NCBI RefSeq assembly: GCF_038050405.1
Contig: NZ_CP150901.1
Coordinates: 2,790,001-2,854,000 of the forward strand
DNA length: 64,000 nucleotides
Direction: 5' to 3'
From: Paraburkholderia sp. IMGN_8
GTDB taxonomy: Bacteria > Pseudomonadota > Gammaproteobacteria > Burkholderiales > Burkholderiaceae
The notes under the pieces were generated by a model that searched no databases, was not told the origin of the DNA, and was given only the letters and a program-made list of their open reading frames with translations. The first letter of the stretch is position 1; each line of letters opens with the position of its first letter. Shown in pieces: positions 1-9,501 of the stretch. Position numbers and translations under genes: made by a program.

Positions 1-54
1 CCCAATTCGAATGGCACAATTCCGATTCGGCGGATACTCTCAAGCGACACCGCC

Positions 55-2190
55 GTGTCAACAATACGGGTATCAGGCATGCAGCAGAAAATCCATGGGA
101 TTACCGCACTCACGTTGCTGGTGGGGCTTGCCATACTGGCTGTCGTTTCAGTCGGCTTGCCTTACCCCGTAGTCAATGCATTACTTTTTATTGCGCTGTT
201 CGGGTTGCTCGCCTCTGTGCAGACGCCCACCACACGACCACTCCTGCTTGCTTTCAGCGGCTTCGTCATCATCCGGTACGTCGCGTGGCGCTTCGAGTCG
301 TTCCCGATCCATGGCGGCCTGCCCACAAAGATCGCCGCCGCCGCACTGCTGCTGGCCGAACTCTATTGCATGGGAGTCGTTCTGCTCGGTTATTTCGTCA
401 GTGTCCGGCCGCTAGAGCGTCAGCCGCTGCCGCTGCCCTCCGATCCTGACGCGCTTCCGATGGTCGACGTCTTCATTCCGACCTACTCGGAGCCAATCTC
501 GGTCGTTGCCCCAACGGTGTATGGCGCAGTCGAACTCGACTATCCGAAAAACCGCTTCCGCGTCTACGTGCTCGACGACGGTTTTCCTCGATCAAAAAGC
601 GCGAAAAACCTCGAGCAGCGGCAGGCACTCGCCGAACGCGCCGCACAGTTGAAGGCGCTATGCGCAAGGCATGGCGCCATCTATCTGACTCGCGAATCGA
701 ACGCGCACGCAAAGAGCGGCAATCTGAACGCAGCGATGCAAGGCACGTCAGGCGAACTGATCGCCATCCTGGATGCGGATCACGTGCCGACGCGAGACTT
801 CCTGCGTTCAACCGTCGGTTTTTTCATGCATGACTCGAAGGCTGCATTGGTGCAGACGCCGCATTTCTTTACCAACCCGGACCCCCTCGAGAAAAACCTC
901 GGTCTGTTCAACCAGATGCCGGCTGAGAACGACCTGTTCTACCGTGTCGTTCAGCCGGGGTTGGACACGTGGAATACGTCGTTTTTCTGCGGCTCCGGCG
1001 CAATCGTCCGGCGCGCCGCCATCGTGGAAGTCGGCGGATTCTCGACGGACTCCATTACCGAAGACGCCTCGACTTCCGTCAAGCTGCATCAGCGAGGCTG
1101 GCGTTCGGTATATTTCGGCCGGCCGATGGTCGCGGGTCTGCAGCCTGAAACGATTTCGGGCTTTCTCGTTCAGCGCATCCGCTGGGGCGTCGGCATGATG
1201 CAGATTCTCATGAAGCAGAATCCGTGGTTGATTCGGGGGCTGACGCTTGCTCAGCGGTTCTGCTATTTTTCGGTCGGCCTTTTCTGGTTTTTTCCGTTCG
1301 CCCGCCTCGTCACTTTCCTGATGCCGATTCTCGGCATCGTGTTCAAGCTGCCGTTGTACCCGGGCGGGACGGACAACCTCGTCGGCTACACGCTTCCCTA
1401 TCTCTTCGTCGTGCTTTTAACGGCTGAGCGGCTGAACGGACGCTTCCGGCGGATCTTTTCCTCCGAACTCTATGAAACGCTCCAGGCGTTTTACATGCTG
1501 CCTGCCCTCGTATCGGCCCTCGTGCGCCCCAACGCTCCGACGTTCAGCGTCACGCCAAAGGGAGAGTTGAACGAGACAGACTTCATCAGCGAATTCCGTC
1601 TGCCGTTCTACGGAATGTTTGTCTGTTGTGCGATCGGCCTCGTTTGGGGCATCGTCCGGATGGTTCACGAACCCGCGGCGCGCCCCGTCCTTACCGCGGC
1701 TGTGCTGTGGATCACCTTCAATCTGTTTCTGAGCTTCGGCGCCCTCGGCGCGCTGTTCGAGAAAGCGCAGCGCCGCGCGAGGCCGCGCATCGATATCGAC
1801 GAGCCGATCACCGTCGTCGGCCAGTTCGGCGAACAGGAGGTACTGCTCCTCGACGCCAATGAACTGGGTTTGCGGGTCCGCGTTCCAGACGGCACGGTAC
1901 TGGATCGATTCGAAGTCAGGTTCCGGCAACATTTGCTGGCGGCGCACGTCATTGCACCCGTCAATGCGGCGGATCACGAATATGCCGCGCTCTACGCACC
2001 CCGGTCGCCGGAAGAAGAGCGGGCCGCCGTCATCCTCGCTTATGGCGACAGTGACCGTTGGATGCGCCAGTGGAAGCGGCGAGAGGCATCGGCAAACTTC
2101 GTCAAGTCCCTGTTGGGCATGCTCGCCGCCTCGCTCAGAGGCGCCCATGCCCATGCGCGCCACGTCGGTCGCAAAGGCTTTCATGGCTAA
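55..2190 (+). CDS. bcsA: Cellulose synthase catalytic subunit (BcsA-like, GT2)
   Basis: Membrane glycosyltransferase that would polymerise UDP-glucose into beta-1,4-glucan and pass it through the inner membrane. Visible: N-terminal membrane segments (about residues 12-120), then the GT2 core with DDG at 174-176, DADH at 240-243, TED at 335-337 and QRIRW at 373-377, the D,D,D,QxxRW signature of processive synthases. More membrane segments follow, then a C-terminal PilZ-like domain from about 585. The c-di-GMP motif is degenerate: DANELG (about 601-606) replaces the usual D/NxSxxG. At 711 residues it is shorter than enterobacterial BcsA. The start used is GTG at 55; ATG at 79 is an alternative. 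It overlaps the next gene by 8 bases. A closely related beta-glucan synthase cannot be excluded. Confidence 0.85.
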   Translation: MSTIRVSGMQQKIHGITALTLLVGLAILAVVSVGLPYPVVNALLFIALFGLLASVQTPTTRPLLLAFSGFVIIRYVAWRFESFPIHGGLPTKIAAAALLLAELYCMGVVLLGYFVSVRPLERQPLPLPSDPDALPMVDVFIPTYSEPISVVAPTVYGAVELDYPKNRFRVYVLDDGFPRSKSAKNLEQRQALAERAAQLKALCARHGAIYLTRESNAHAKSGNLNAAMQGTSGELIAILDADHVPTRDFLRSTVGFFMHDSKAALVQTPHFFTNPDPLEKNLGLFNQMPAENDLFYRVVQPGLDTWNTSFFCGSGAIVRRAAIVEVGGFSTDSITEDASTSVKLHQRGWRSVYFGRPMVAGLQPETISGFLVQRIRWGVGMMQILMKQNPWLIRGLTLAQRFCYFSVGLFWFFPFARLVTFLMPILGIVFKLPLYPGGTDNLVGYTLPYLFVVLLTAERLNGRFRRIFSSELYETLQAFYMLPALVSALVRPNAPTFSVTPKGELNETDFISEFRLPFYGMFVCCAIGLVWGIVRMVHEPAARPVLTAAVLWITFNLFLSFGALGALFEKAQRRARPRIDIDEPITVVGQFGEQEVLLLDANELGLRVRVPDGTVLDRFEVRFRQHLLAAHVIAPVNAADHEYAALYAPRSPEEERAAVILAYGDSDRWMRQWKRREASANFVKSLLGMLAASLRGAHAHARHVGRKGFHG

Positions 2191-3721
2191 GTGGCTCGTT
2201 CGCACTCTTGCCGCGTGCCTGCTGAGCCTGGCCACGCTGTCCGCAACCGCGCAGACGGTGACACGGCCCTTTTCCGCGCTCCGCCCAACCGGCGGCGCAG
2301 CCGCTGCCGCTCATGCGCTCGTCGTCGAACTCTCCCCTCGCGAAGCACTGAGCGGGGTGCATCTCCGTCTTGCGTCAGCCGCCGCGCTGCCGGCGGGGGC
2401 CAGATACCTGGTCTGGGTGAATGGCGCACCGGTGGCAGAGGTCGACGCGAACGAGGCCGAGCAGACCCTTGCGCTCTCGCCGAACGCCTTCGTGCCCGGC
2501 ACCAACAGCATCCAACTGGCGCTCATGCCGCGCGCGGCGGCGATCAGCGCAGAGACCGCGCTCGCCAATCTTGCGCCCATCGACGACGCGCGGTCCTCAG
2601 TGTCGCTGGACTTCGCCGGACTGCGTGCCGACACGGCACCGACATTGGCGCAGCTTCCGGTCGCATTCGACAGGAGGGCTTGGATGCCGCGCACCGTGAC
2701 CGTCGAGCTGGGCGGCGACTCGACATCGCCGGAGCAACTGCGGGCGGCGGCACTCGCGGTGGAAGGCATCGAAGCGCGCATGCGGCAGGTCGATGTGACG
2801 GCAGCCTATCAGGGCGAAAGCGCGATCGTCGCGCGGGAAAGCGACCCGGCTTCGTGGATGATTGCTCCGGAGGCCGCGCTCGCTGGCGACATACTGCTCG
2901 TCGGCACCCGCAAAGCGCTCGCGGACCTATTGCCGGCGTCGGTGGCACGCGCCATCACGGGCCCGTTTCTCGGCCTCTATTCCGCCAACCAGGGCAAGTC
3001 CGTCGTTGTCGTGCTCTCGGGCATCAACGATGCCGATTGCGTGCATGCTGCGCAGGCGTTCGCCGATACGGCCATGGTTTTCCCGGCTCGCAGCGCGATC
3101 GTGCTCGGTGAAGCTACGGCCATTCACGCGCCGCAAACGCATCGCGCCGTTTCGCTGGGGCAGAAGGACCCGGCGCTCGTGCGCGCCGCCCTGAATTTCG
3201 CTGCGATCCGTGTCCGGGCAACAGGCGCGCTCACAGACTTTACGTTCACGTTCTCCAGTGACGGCACGAACGCCGATCTCTTTTTCGGTCGGGACGCCGC
3301 GCTCTCCGCGCACTTGCGTCGCCAGTTGCCTGTCTATCCAACTTTGCAACCGGGGCAAGCGGTGTCCCTCCCGGGCAGTTCCGGCGTGCAACGGTTCATC
3401 GCCGTGCTCGGCAACGGCAATGCGTCGGTGGCCAGTGCCGTCGAAATGTTGCGCCAGCCGGCCACGTGGTCGCTCTTTACCCGGGGGCCGACGCTTTTCG
3501 ACACGGCCGCAAAGTCGGCTGTACCGCTTACGGTCGCGAGGCGCTCGCCCGTCGCCACGCTTCGGCTGCTGCTGGACGACCTCAGGGTGTTCTGGTCCGT
3601 GTTTGTCGCACTGCTCGTCCTTTTACCTATCTTCCTGAACGTCACGTTGAAGGCACAGGTGGCGAAACGGCTTGGCGCCGGTAACCATTCGTCCTCTTCT
3701 GGTACGCCTCCGAAGCAATAA
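2183..3721 (+). CDS. bcsB: BcsB-like periplasmic cellulose synthase subunit (short)
   Basis: Periplasmic membrane-anchored partner expected to guide the nascent glucan away from the synthase. The 512-residue product starts with a signal peptide (KWLVRTLAACLLSLATLSA, cleavage near 24). Long beta-rich domains follow. It ends with one strong transmembrane helix (VFWSVFVALLVLLPIFL) and a short basic cytoplasmic tail, the BcsB topology. It is clearly shorter than typical BcsB (about 750-800 residues), so part of the repeated carbohydrate-binding/flavodoxin-like pairs is probably missing or reduced. The ATG at 2183 lies inside the end of the synthase gene, implying translational coupling. The assignment rests on position, topology and the bcsA neighbour more than on a recognised motif. 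Confidence 0.7.
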   Translation: MAKWLVRTLAACLLSLATLSATAQTVTRPFSALRPTGGAAAAAHALVVELSPREALSGVHLRLASAAALPAGARYLVWVNGAPVAEVDANEAEQTLALSPNAFVPGTNSIQLALMPRAAAISAETALANLAPIDDARSSVSLDFAGLRADTAPTLAQLPVAFDRRAWMPRTVTVELGGDSTSPEQLRAAALAVEGIEARMRQVDVTAAYQGESAIVARESDPASWMIAPEAALAGDILLVGTRKALADLLPASVARAITGPFLGLYSANQGKSVVVVLSGINDADCVHAAQAFADTAMVFPARSAIVLGEATAIHAPQTHRAVSLGQKDPALVRAALNFAAIRVRATGALTDFTFTFSSDGTNADLFFGRDAALSAHLRRQLPVYPTLQPGQAVSLPGSSGVQRFIAVLGNGNASVASAVEMLRQPATWSLFTRGPTLFDTAAKSAVPLTVARRSPVATLRLLLDDLRVFWSVFVALLVLLPIFLNVTLKAQVAKRLGAGNHSSSSGTPPKQ

Positions 3722-3723
3722 AC

Positions 3724-5904
3724 ATGAATCGCACGCTCGTCGCTGCAGCTGTCGGCATTTTCTTCTCATGGCAAGGCCTCGCATGGGCGGCACAGCTTGC
3801 CCCTTCACCGAACGCGAGCCCAGTATCCCCAACGCCGGCGTCGGGGCCGGACGTATGGGGCGATTCGCCGGCCGCGCAAGGCTCAGTCAAGTTGGCCCAG
3901 CCACCCGTTCCGCAGGGCCCCATCAAGCTCGGACAGCCGCCCGTACCGAAGACCGTCGCCACTGCGCATCCAGGAAAAGCGCCGCGAACCGAGGCGTCCG
4001 CCTGTACGAACCTTCCGGCGAAATGGGACCACGCGCAAGCACTCGCCGACGCCGGCCATGCGACGCAAGCCTATCCGCTCTATTTGGAACTGCTTCGCGC
4101 CTGCGCGGATCCCGGCGAACTTGCAGGTACGGCCTGGAAGGCCGCGAAAGCGCTGCCCGCGGCAGAGATGGATCGCATCCTCGCGGATCCCGTGTTTGAC
4201 AAACCGTCGTTACGCAAGGTCCGCACCGACCTGCGGCTGCAGCGCATGTACTCGGAGAATACGGCAGGCGACTACGCCGGCGCACTGGCCTACTCGCGAA
4301 CACTGCGCGCAGATTCGTCCGTGCAGCTCGACGCGTCGGCGCTGGAAGTGTCGGGCTGGCTCGAAGACCGCGCCCATGACGACAAGGCCGCAGAGCGTCT
4401 GTTTCGCGAAGCCTTGAAGAGCGCTAAAGATCCGGCGTCGGCGCGGCTCGGGCTGACGCTGTCGCTCATGCATCAGCAACGGCTCGCGGAAGCGGAAGTC
4501 GAATCGCGCGACCTGGCAACGCCGGAAGGCAAGCGTCTACACGGCGCCATCGCGCTTGCCCTCGCCAAGGACTCGGGCGACCCGGCGCAGGTCGACGCCG
4601 CGCTCAAGCTCGTCGGCGAGACGGGCGGCGCGACCGATCCGGCGACACGTGCGCTTGCAGGATGGGCTTTGCTCAACAGCCAGCGCCCGCAGCAAGCCGA
4701 ACAGATCTTTGCGAAGCTCCATGAGGAAGCGCCCGACAACGAAGAATATTTACAGGGCCTCGCGTTTTCTTCCGCCGCAAACCGCGACTACCGGACGCTC
4801 AGTACGCTCGTGGGCAACAACGCCCCGGGAACTCCGCCGCTCGCCCGCCAGACGCTCGCGGAGCACGATGAACACCGTGGCCTGTACGATCAGGCGCGAG
4901 CCCTGACGGGACATCCCTCCGAGGGACAGGAACCGGCGCTGCAATCGGTGTTTACCGCCGACCGGAAATCCGGTACGGCCGGGCAGGACAAGCTGACCAT
5001 CTGGACCATCCCGCAGCTGTCGGTCACGTTGTTGCCGACTCCGTCGTTGTCCGTGCGTATCGAGGGCGCGGCACTACGCCTCGATAACGGCCAGCAACAC
5101 GCCTGGGGCAAGCTGCTGGGCGGCACGGTCAGGAGCGAACTCGGACAAGGGGTGCTGATCGCGGGCGCAACAGTCCAGGCGCCCGGTGAAGGCCCGACGC
5201 AGTTGTTCGGCAAAATTCAGTATCAGCAAATCGCCGAACGTGAGGACGAGTTCGTACGAGTCACCGCCAGCCGCGACGGCATCTACGATTCGCTTCGTGC
5301 CTTCGAGGGGGTGCCCTCGGGACCGGGGCCGGCCGCATCGTCCTCGCTCGAGATCGCTGCGCGTCAGGCGATCGGCAGAAGCGCATTTTATGTTGGTGAA
5401 ACGCTATCCGGCGGCGCTGTCACCGCGAGCGGAACGGCGGTCAACCCGTTCTACGCCGCGAGTCTTTCGCTCACGCGAGACTTCCGCGCCAAAGGCTGGA
5501 GCTGGCTCAATGCCGGACCGGAGATACGCATCAGTTCATACCGTTACGATGCCAATCGGTATGACGGCCCCTACGCGGGCTACTGGAGTCCCAAATCGAA
5601 CCGTGAGGCGGGACTCGTCTTCTACGCCCAGTCGGACGAGGGCGGCCGGTTCCTCTTCAAGACCGGTGGCCGTGTTGGCTATGCGACACGCGAGCTCCAC
5701 ACCGGCCGCGCGTCGGGGACGTTTGGCGAGGACACCACGACCATCGCCGGACTCGTTTCGCCACATGTGATCGTCGGCGCGGGCGTTGGCTACCGCGCCT
5801 CGCCCGGCTATCACGACATGAGCCTCTTTGCCTGGCTGAAAATTCCGTTCGAGCCACGCGGGCATCTTCGCGCCGCCGATCTTGTGACCCCGCGCGGGTT
5901 CTAA
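3724..5904 (+). CDS. bcsC: BcsC-like TPR outer-membrane cellulose export protein (short)
   Basis: Predicted outer-membrane exporter: a signal peptide (cleavage near residue 22-23), a proline-rich linker, an alpha-helical TPR-like region of about residues 90-400, and a C-terminal beta-barrel of roughly 300 residues ending in a terminal Phe, as expected for BAM-assembled barrels. Near the end, YAGYWSPKSNREA resembles the GGYFSPQ-type signature of the BcsC C-terminal domain. It is 726 residues, against about 1150 for E. coli BcsC, so the TPR superhelix is much shorter. It starts 2 bases after the BcsB-like gene and completes an A-B-C operon. No bcsZ cellulase, bcsD or bcsQ is present downstream; upstream lies outside the window. 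Confidence 0.75.
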   Translation: MNRTLVAAAVGIFFSWQGLAWAAQLAPSPNASPVSPTPASGPDVWGDSPAAQGSVKLAQPPVPQGPIKLGQPPVPKTVATAHPGKAPRTEASACTNLPAKWDHAQALADAGHATQAYPLYLELLRACADPGELAGTAWKAAKALPAAEMDRILADPVFDKPSLRKVRTDLRLQRMYSENTAGDYAGALAYSRTLRADSSVQLDASALEVSGWLEDRAHDDKAAERLFREALKSAKDPASARLGLTLSLMHQQRLAEAEVESRDLATPEGKRLHGAIALALAKDSGDPAQVDAALKLVGETGGATDPATRALAGWALLNSQRPQQAEQIFAKLHEEAPDNEEYLQGLAFSSAANRDYRTLSTLVGNNAPGTPPLARQTLAEHDEHRGLYDQARALTGHPSEGQEPALQSVFTADRKSGTAGQDKLTIWTIPQLSVTLLPTPSLSVRIEGAALRLDNGQQHAWGKLLGGTVRSELGQGVLIAGATVQAPGEGPTQLFGKIQYQQIAEREDEFVRVTASRDGIYDSLRAFEGVPSGPGPAASSSLEIAARQAIGRSAFYVGETLSGGAVTASGTAVNPFYAASLSLTRDFRAKGWSWLNAGPEIRISSYRYDANRYDGPYAGYWSPKSNREAGLVFYAQSDEGGRFLFKTGGRVGYATRELHTGRASGTFGEDTTTIAGLVSPHVIVGAGVGYRASPGYHDMSLFAWLKIPFEPRGHLRAADLVTPRGF

Positions 5905-5948
5905 CGCGTCAGGCTGGCTGTAAGCGAGATGCCCGATAGCGCGCAGCC

Positions 5949-6500
5949 TCACGCACTCTTCCACTTGATCGAGCATCCGAGCGCCGCATACTGCATGTCC
6001 GGGCCGACGCCGGTTTGCGCGATCTGCTGCATCGCCTCGAACAGTTCCCGGCGCGCGTCGGGAACCGGATCCTTGCGTGAAGCATCCAGCCTGCCGCGGT
6101 ATCGCAACAGCAAGTTGGCGTCGAAGCCGTAGAACTCCGGCGTGCACACCGCGCCGTACGCCCGCGCAACCTGCTGCGTCTCGTCATGCAGATACGGGAA
6201 AGGCAACTGCCGCTCGGCCGCGAGCGCCACCATGCGTTTGAACGAATCCTCCGGATAGGCGGTGGCGTCGTTCGAGTTGATTCCCACGGTGCCGATACCC
6301 AGTGCCGCCAACTCGCGCGCTTCGCGCACGATCCGCGGTAATGCAGCCTGCACGTATGGACAATGGTTGCACATGAAGATCACGACGAGCCCTTTCGTGC
6401 CGCGCACGTCGTCAAGCGTATAGGTTCGCCCGTCCGTTGCGGGCAGCGAAAACGCGGGCGCGGCAAGGCCGAGTTCGCCTGCGGGAGATTCAGTAGCCAT
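5949..6500 (-). CDS. Thioredoxin-family peroxiredoxin-like protein (CNHCPYV)
   Basis: A 183-residue single-domain protein of the AhpC/TSA-thioredoxin superfamily. Its core is preceded by the family pattern of substrate loop plus strand (FSLPATDGRTYTLDDVRG). The redox centre is C44-N-H-C47 followed by PYV, a motif typical of the cytosolic 'thioredoxin family protein' group with a CxxC-like NHC pair. TPEFYGFD is the expected cis-Pro segment (Thr-Pro). There is no signal peptide, so it is cytoplasmic. GGAG lies 7 bases before the ATG. It follows the glucosidase gene in the same direction with about 75 bases between, so co-transcription is possible but not obvious. Substrate unknown. Confidence 0.8.
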   Translation of the reverse strand: MATESPAGELGLAAPAFSLPATDGRTYTLDDVRGTKGLVVIFMCNHCPYVQAALPRIVREARELAALGIGTVGINSNDATAYPEDSFKRMVALAAERQLPFPYLHDETQQVARAYGAVCTPEFYGFDANLLLRYRGRLDASRKDPVPDARRELFEAMQQIAQTGVGPDMQYAALGCSIKWKSA

Positions 6501-6575
6501 CGATTGCTCCTTGAATCACGGGGTCGAACAATTCATCGTGCGTTGTGCGTCAATAGCCTTCCAGCGACCGAAACG

Positions 6576-9317
6576 CTATCGAGCCATGGCCGGTGCGGTG
6601 TCTTCGGCCACTGGCGCGGCCACCGACGCAGCATCAGGCGCTACATGGGACAACTTCATCATGCGCGGCTGGAGCAGCAGCGCGACAAGCCCGCTCCAGC
6701 CGGTCTGATGCGAAGCGCCGACGCCGCGTCCGTTGTCGCCGTGAAAGTACTCGTGGAATAGTATGAGATCCCGCGAACGCGGGTCGGCTTGCAGCATCGG
6801 ATAGGCCGCCATCACGGGCCGCACGCCTTGTGCATCTTTGAGAAAGAGCGTGGTGACGCGCCGTGCGAGATCGTCGGCAATCTCGCTCAGCGAAAAACGG
6901 TTGCCCGATCCCGTCGGATATTCGACGCGAAACTCATCGCCGTAGTAGCGATAGAACTCATACAGCGATTCGATCAGCAGGTAGTTGACCGGTATCCAGA
7001 CCGGCCCGCGCCAGTTCGAATTGCCGCCGAAAACACGCGAGTCCGATTCGGCTGGCTGGTATTCAATGCACAAGCTCACGCCGTCATGGTCAAAGACGTA
7101 CGGTGCATCGCGATGCACACGGGACAGCGCCCGTACACCGTGCTCCGAGAGAAACTCGTTTTCATCGAGCGCGCGGCGCAACAGCGATTTCATCCGGTGT
7201 CCGCGCAACAGCGAGAGCAGCGTGGTCTTGCCCTTGCCGGGTTCGGTCCAGCGCGACACCAGCTTTGCCAGATTCGGCCGATGATCGAGAAACCACGCCA
7301 GCCGTTCGCGCAATCCCGGCAGATGGCCGTACACCCGCTCCTCGAGCACGTGAACGGCGAAGAGCGGAATCAGCCCGACGATCGAACGAATGTGCATGGG
7401 CACACGGGTTCCGTCCGGAAGGTGCAGTACGTCGTAGAAGAATTCGTCGGGTTCGTCCCATAACCCTGTGCTGCAGCCTTCGCTGCAACTGACCGCTTCC
7501 GCGATATACAGAAAGTGCTCGAAGAACTTCACCGCGATTTCGACGTACGCGTTGTTCGTCATCGCCAGTTCGAGGCCGATCTGCATCAGGTCGAGCGCGT
7601 ACGAGGCCATCCATGCCGTGCCATCGGCCTGATCGATGCGGCCGCCGGTCGGCAGCGGCGAAGACCGGTCGAAGATGCCGACATTGTCGAGCCCGAGAAA
7701 GCCGCCCTGAAAGATGTTGCGGTCATCCGCGTCCTTGCGGTTGACCCACCACGAGAAATTGAGCAGCAGCTTGTGGAACATGACTTCGAGAAACGCGTGA
7801 TCGCCCACGCCCGTCACCTCGCGGTCGAGTTCATACACACGCCATGTTGCCCACGCATGAACGGGCGGATTCGCATCGCCGAACGCCCACTCGTAGGCGG
7901 GCAATTGCCCGTTCGGATGCATGTAGCGCTCTTTCACGAGCAGCAGCAATTGCTTCTTCGCGAAGTCGGGATCGATCATGGCGAACGCGACCGCATGAAA
8001 CGCGAGGTCCCACGACGCGTACCATGGGTACTCCCACTTGTCGGGCATCGACACGATGTCGCCATTGCACATGTGCCGCCAGTCCGCGTTGCGGCCGCGC
8101 CTGCGTCCTTTCGGCGGCTTCGGTTGGCCGGGGTCGCCGTCGTGCCAGCGCGTCACATCGAACTGGTAGTACTGCTTCGTCCACAGCATGCCGGCGAGCG
8201 CCTGACGCTGCACGAGCCGCGCATCGGCGTCGGGGATGTCGTGCTGAAGCGCCGCATAGAACTCGTCGGCCTCCGCTTGCCGGCGCGCGAAGAGCGCGTT
8301 CATGTCGAGCGGCACGGCATCCGGAGCCGGTTCGGGACGCCAGCGCAGATACAGCACCGAGCGCTCATGAGGCGCGAACTGCTGATACGCATGCGCGGCG
8401 GCGCGGGTGCCCTTGTCGCGCCGGATTGCCTGCTCGTCGCCGTCGACGAGGTAGTCATTGAAGCCGTCCTTGAACGGCCCTACTCCATCGATGCCGAAAA
8501 TGCGACGCACATTCGTTTCGTTTTCGCAGAAGATCCACTCGATTGGCTGTTGCGCCGACGCCGTCACGATCATCGTGCCGAGCGCGGGATTGCGCGCGAC
8601 GACGCGCGCGCCCTCCTCTGTATTCGACTCCAGCGTGAGCGACGGCTTGCCGGGCTTGCCCGACCACGCCCATCTGTTGCGCGCCCAGAATTGCGGCAAC
8701 AGATGAAGCGCCGCGCGCTGATCCGCGCGGTTTTCGACGGTCACGCGCATCACGATATCGTCGGGTGTGTGCTTCGCATACTCGACGCAGACGTCGAAGT
8801 AGCGGTTATCGTCGAACACGCCCGTATCGAGGATTTCGTATTCGGGCTGATCGGCGCCGCGCCGCAGATTTTCGTCGATCAGATCCTGGTACGGGTACGC
8901 GTCGTGAGGATACTTGTACAGCATCTTCATGTACGAATGCGTCGGCGTGCCGTCGAGATAGAAGTAAAGCTCCTTGACGTCCTCGCCGTGATTGCCTTGC
9001 GCATTCGTCAACCCGAAGAGCCGTTCCTTGATGATCGAATCGTGCCCGTTCCAGAGCGCGAGCGATACGCACCAGTCGAGCGGGTCGTTGCCGAATCCGG
9101 CAATGCCGTCCTCACCCCAGCGGTACATGCGGCTGCGCGCATGATCGTGCGGAAAATAGTCCCATGCGGTGCCGTATTCGCTGTAGTCTTCGCGAACAGT
9201 GCCCCATTGCCGCTCGCTCAGATAAGGTCCCCAGCGGCGCCATCGGTCGAGTTCCGGACCATGGAGCCGGGCACCTTCCTTCGACTGGAGCAGATTGATT
9301 GCGCGTAGCGGTGGCAT
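6576..9317 (-). CDS. GH63-type glucosidase (MGH1-like glycoside hydrolase)
   Basis: A large cytoplasmic glycoside hydrolase of 913 residues. The N-terminal third is beta-rich; the C-terminal two thirds form an (alpha/alpha)6-barrel of the mannosyl-oligosaccharide glucosidase/MGH1 type. Characteristic stretches are DWCVSLALWNGHDSIIKERLFGL near the N terminus, the WAFGDANPPVHAWA segment in the middle, and SNWRGPVWIPVNYLLIESLY with HQTGWSGLVA near the end. The expected activity is release of glucose (or another hexose) from alpha-linked oligosaccharides; the natural substrate cannot be read from sequence. GGGAGG precedes the ATG by 4 bases. No transporter or sugar regulator is adjacent. The family (bacterial 'glucosidase') is fairly sure, the substrate is not. 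Confidence 0.8.
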   Translation of the reverse strand: MPPLRAINLLQSKEGARLHGPELDRWRRWGPYLSERQWGTVREDYSEYGTAWDYFPHDHARSRMYRWGEDGIAGFGNDPLDWCVSLALWNGHDSIIKERLFGLTNAQGNHGEDVKELYFYLDGTPTHSYMKMLYKYPHDAYPYQDLIDENLRRGADQPEYEILDTGVFDDNRYFDVCVEYAKHTPDDIVMRVTVENRADQRAALHLLPQFWARNRWAWSGKPGKPSLTLESNTEEGARVVARNPALGTMIVTASAQQPIEWIFCENETNVRRIFGIDGVGPFKDGFNDYLVDGDEQAIRRDKGTRAAAHAYQQFAPHERSVLYLRWRPEPAPDAVPLDMNALFARRQAEADEFYAALQHDIPDADARLVQRQALAGMLWTKQYYQFDVTRWHDGDPGQPKPPKGRRRGRNADWRHMCNGDIVSMPDKWEYPWYASWDLAFHAVAFAMIDPDFAKKQLLLLVKERYMHPNGQLPAYEWAFGDANPPVHAWATWRVYELDREVTGVGDHAFLEVMFHKLLLNFSWWVNRKDADDRNIFQGGFLGLDNVGIFDRSSPLPTGGRIDQADGTAWMASYALDLMQIGLELAMTNNAYVEIAVKFFEHFLYIAEAVSCSEGCSTGLWDEPDEFFYDVLHLPDGTRVPMHIRSIVGLIPLFAVHVLEERVYGHLPGLRERLAWFLDHRPNLAKLVSRWTEPGKGKTTLLSLLRGHRMKSLLRRALDENEFLSEHGVRALSRVHRDAPYVFDHDGVSLCIEYQPAESDSRVFGGNSNWRGPVWIPVNYLLIESLYEFYRYYGDEFRVEYPTGSGNRFSLSEIADDLARRVTTLFLKDAQGVRPVMAAYPMLQADPRSRDLILFHEYFHGDNGRGVGASHQTGWSGLVALLLQPRMMKLSHVAPDAASVAAPVAEDTAPAMAR

Positions 9318-9501
9318 GGAACCTCCCGACCCGACATCGACTATCCTACTCCGGGTCGACAGGAGCGAGCGTGCGCAGACCGGGCGGATCGCTTTTTGAG
9401 CAACCGGCGTGGTGGCAAACGGCGCCCCGTGCTTGCACAGCGACCCGTGGACCCACCTTGTGTTGCATACTTAAGCGAATCACACCGCCGAAAACATCGA
9501 C

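Noticed and set aside
7515..9308. 597-codon open frame opposite the glucosidase gene
   Set aside because: Antisense to a convincing GH63 enzyme. Long antisense frames are common in GC-rich DNA, and it shows no domain or ribosome-binding site.
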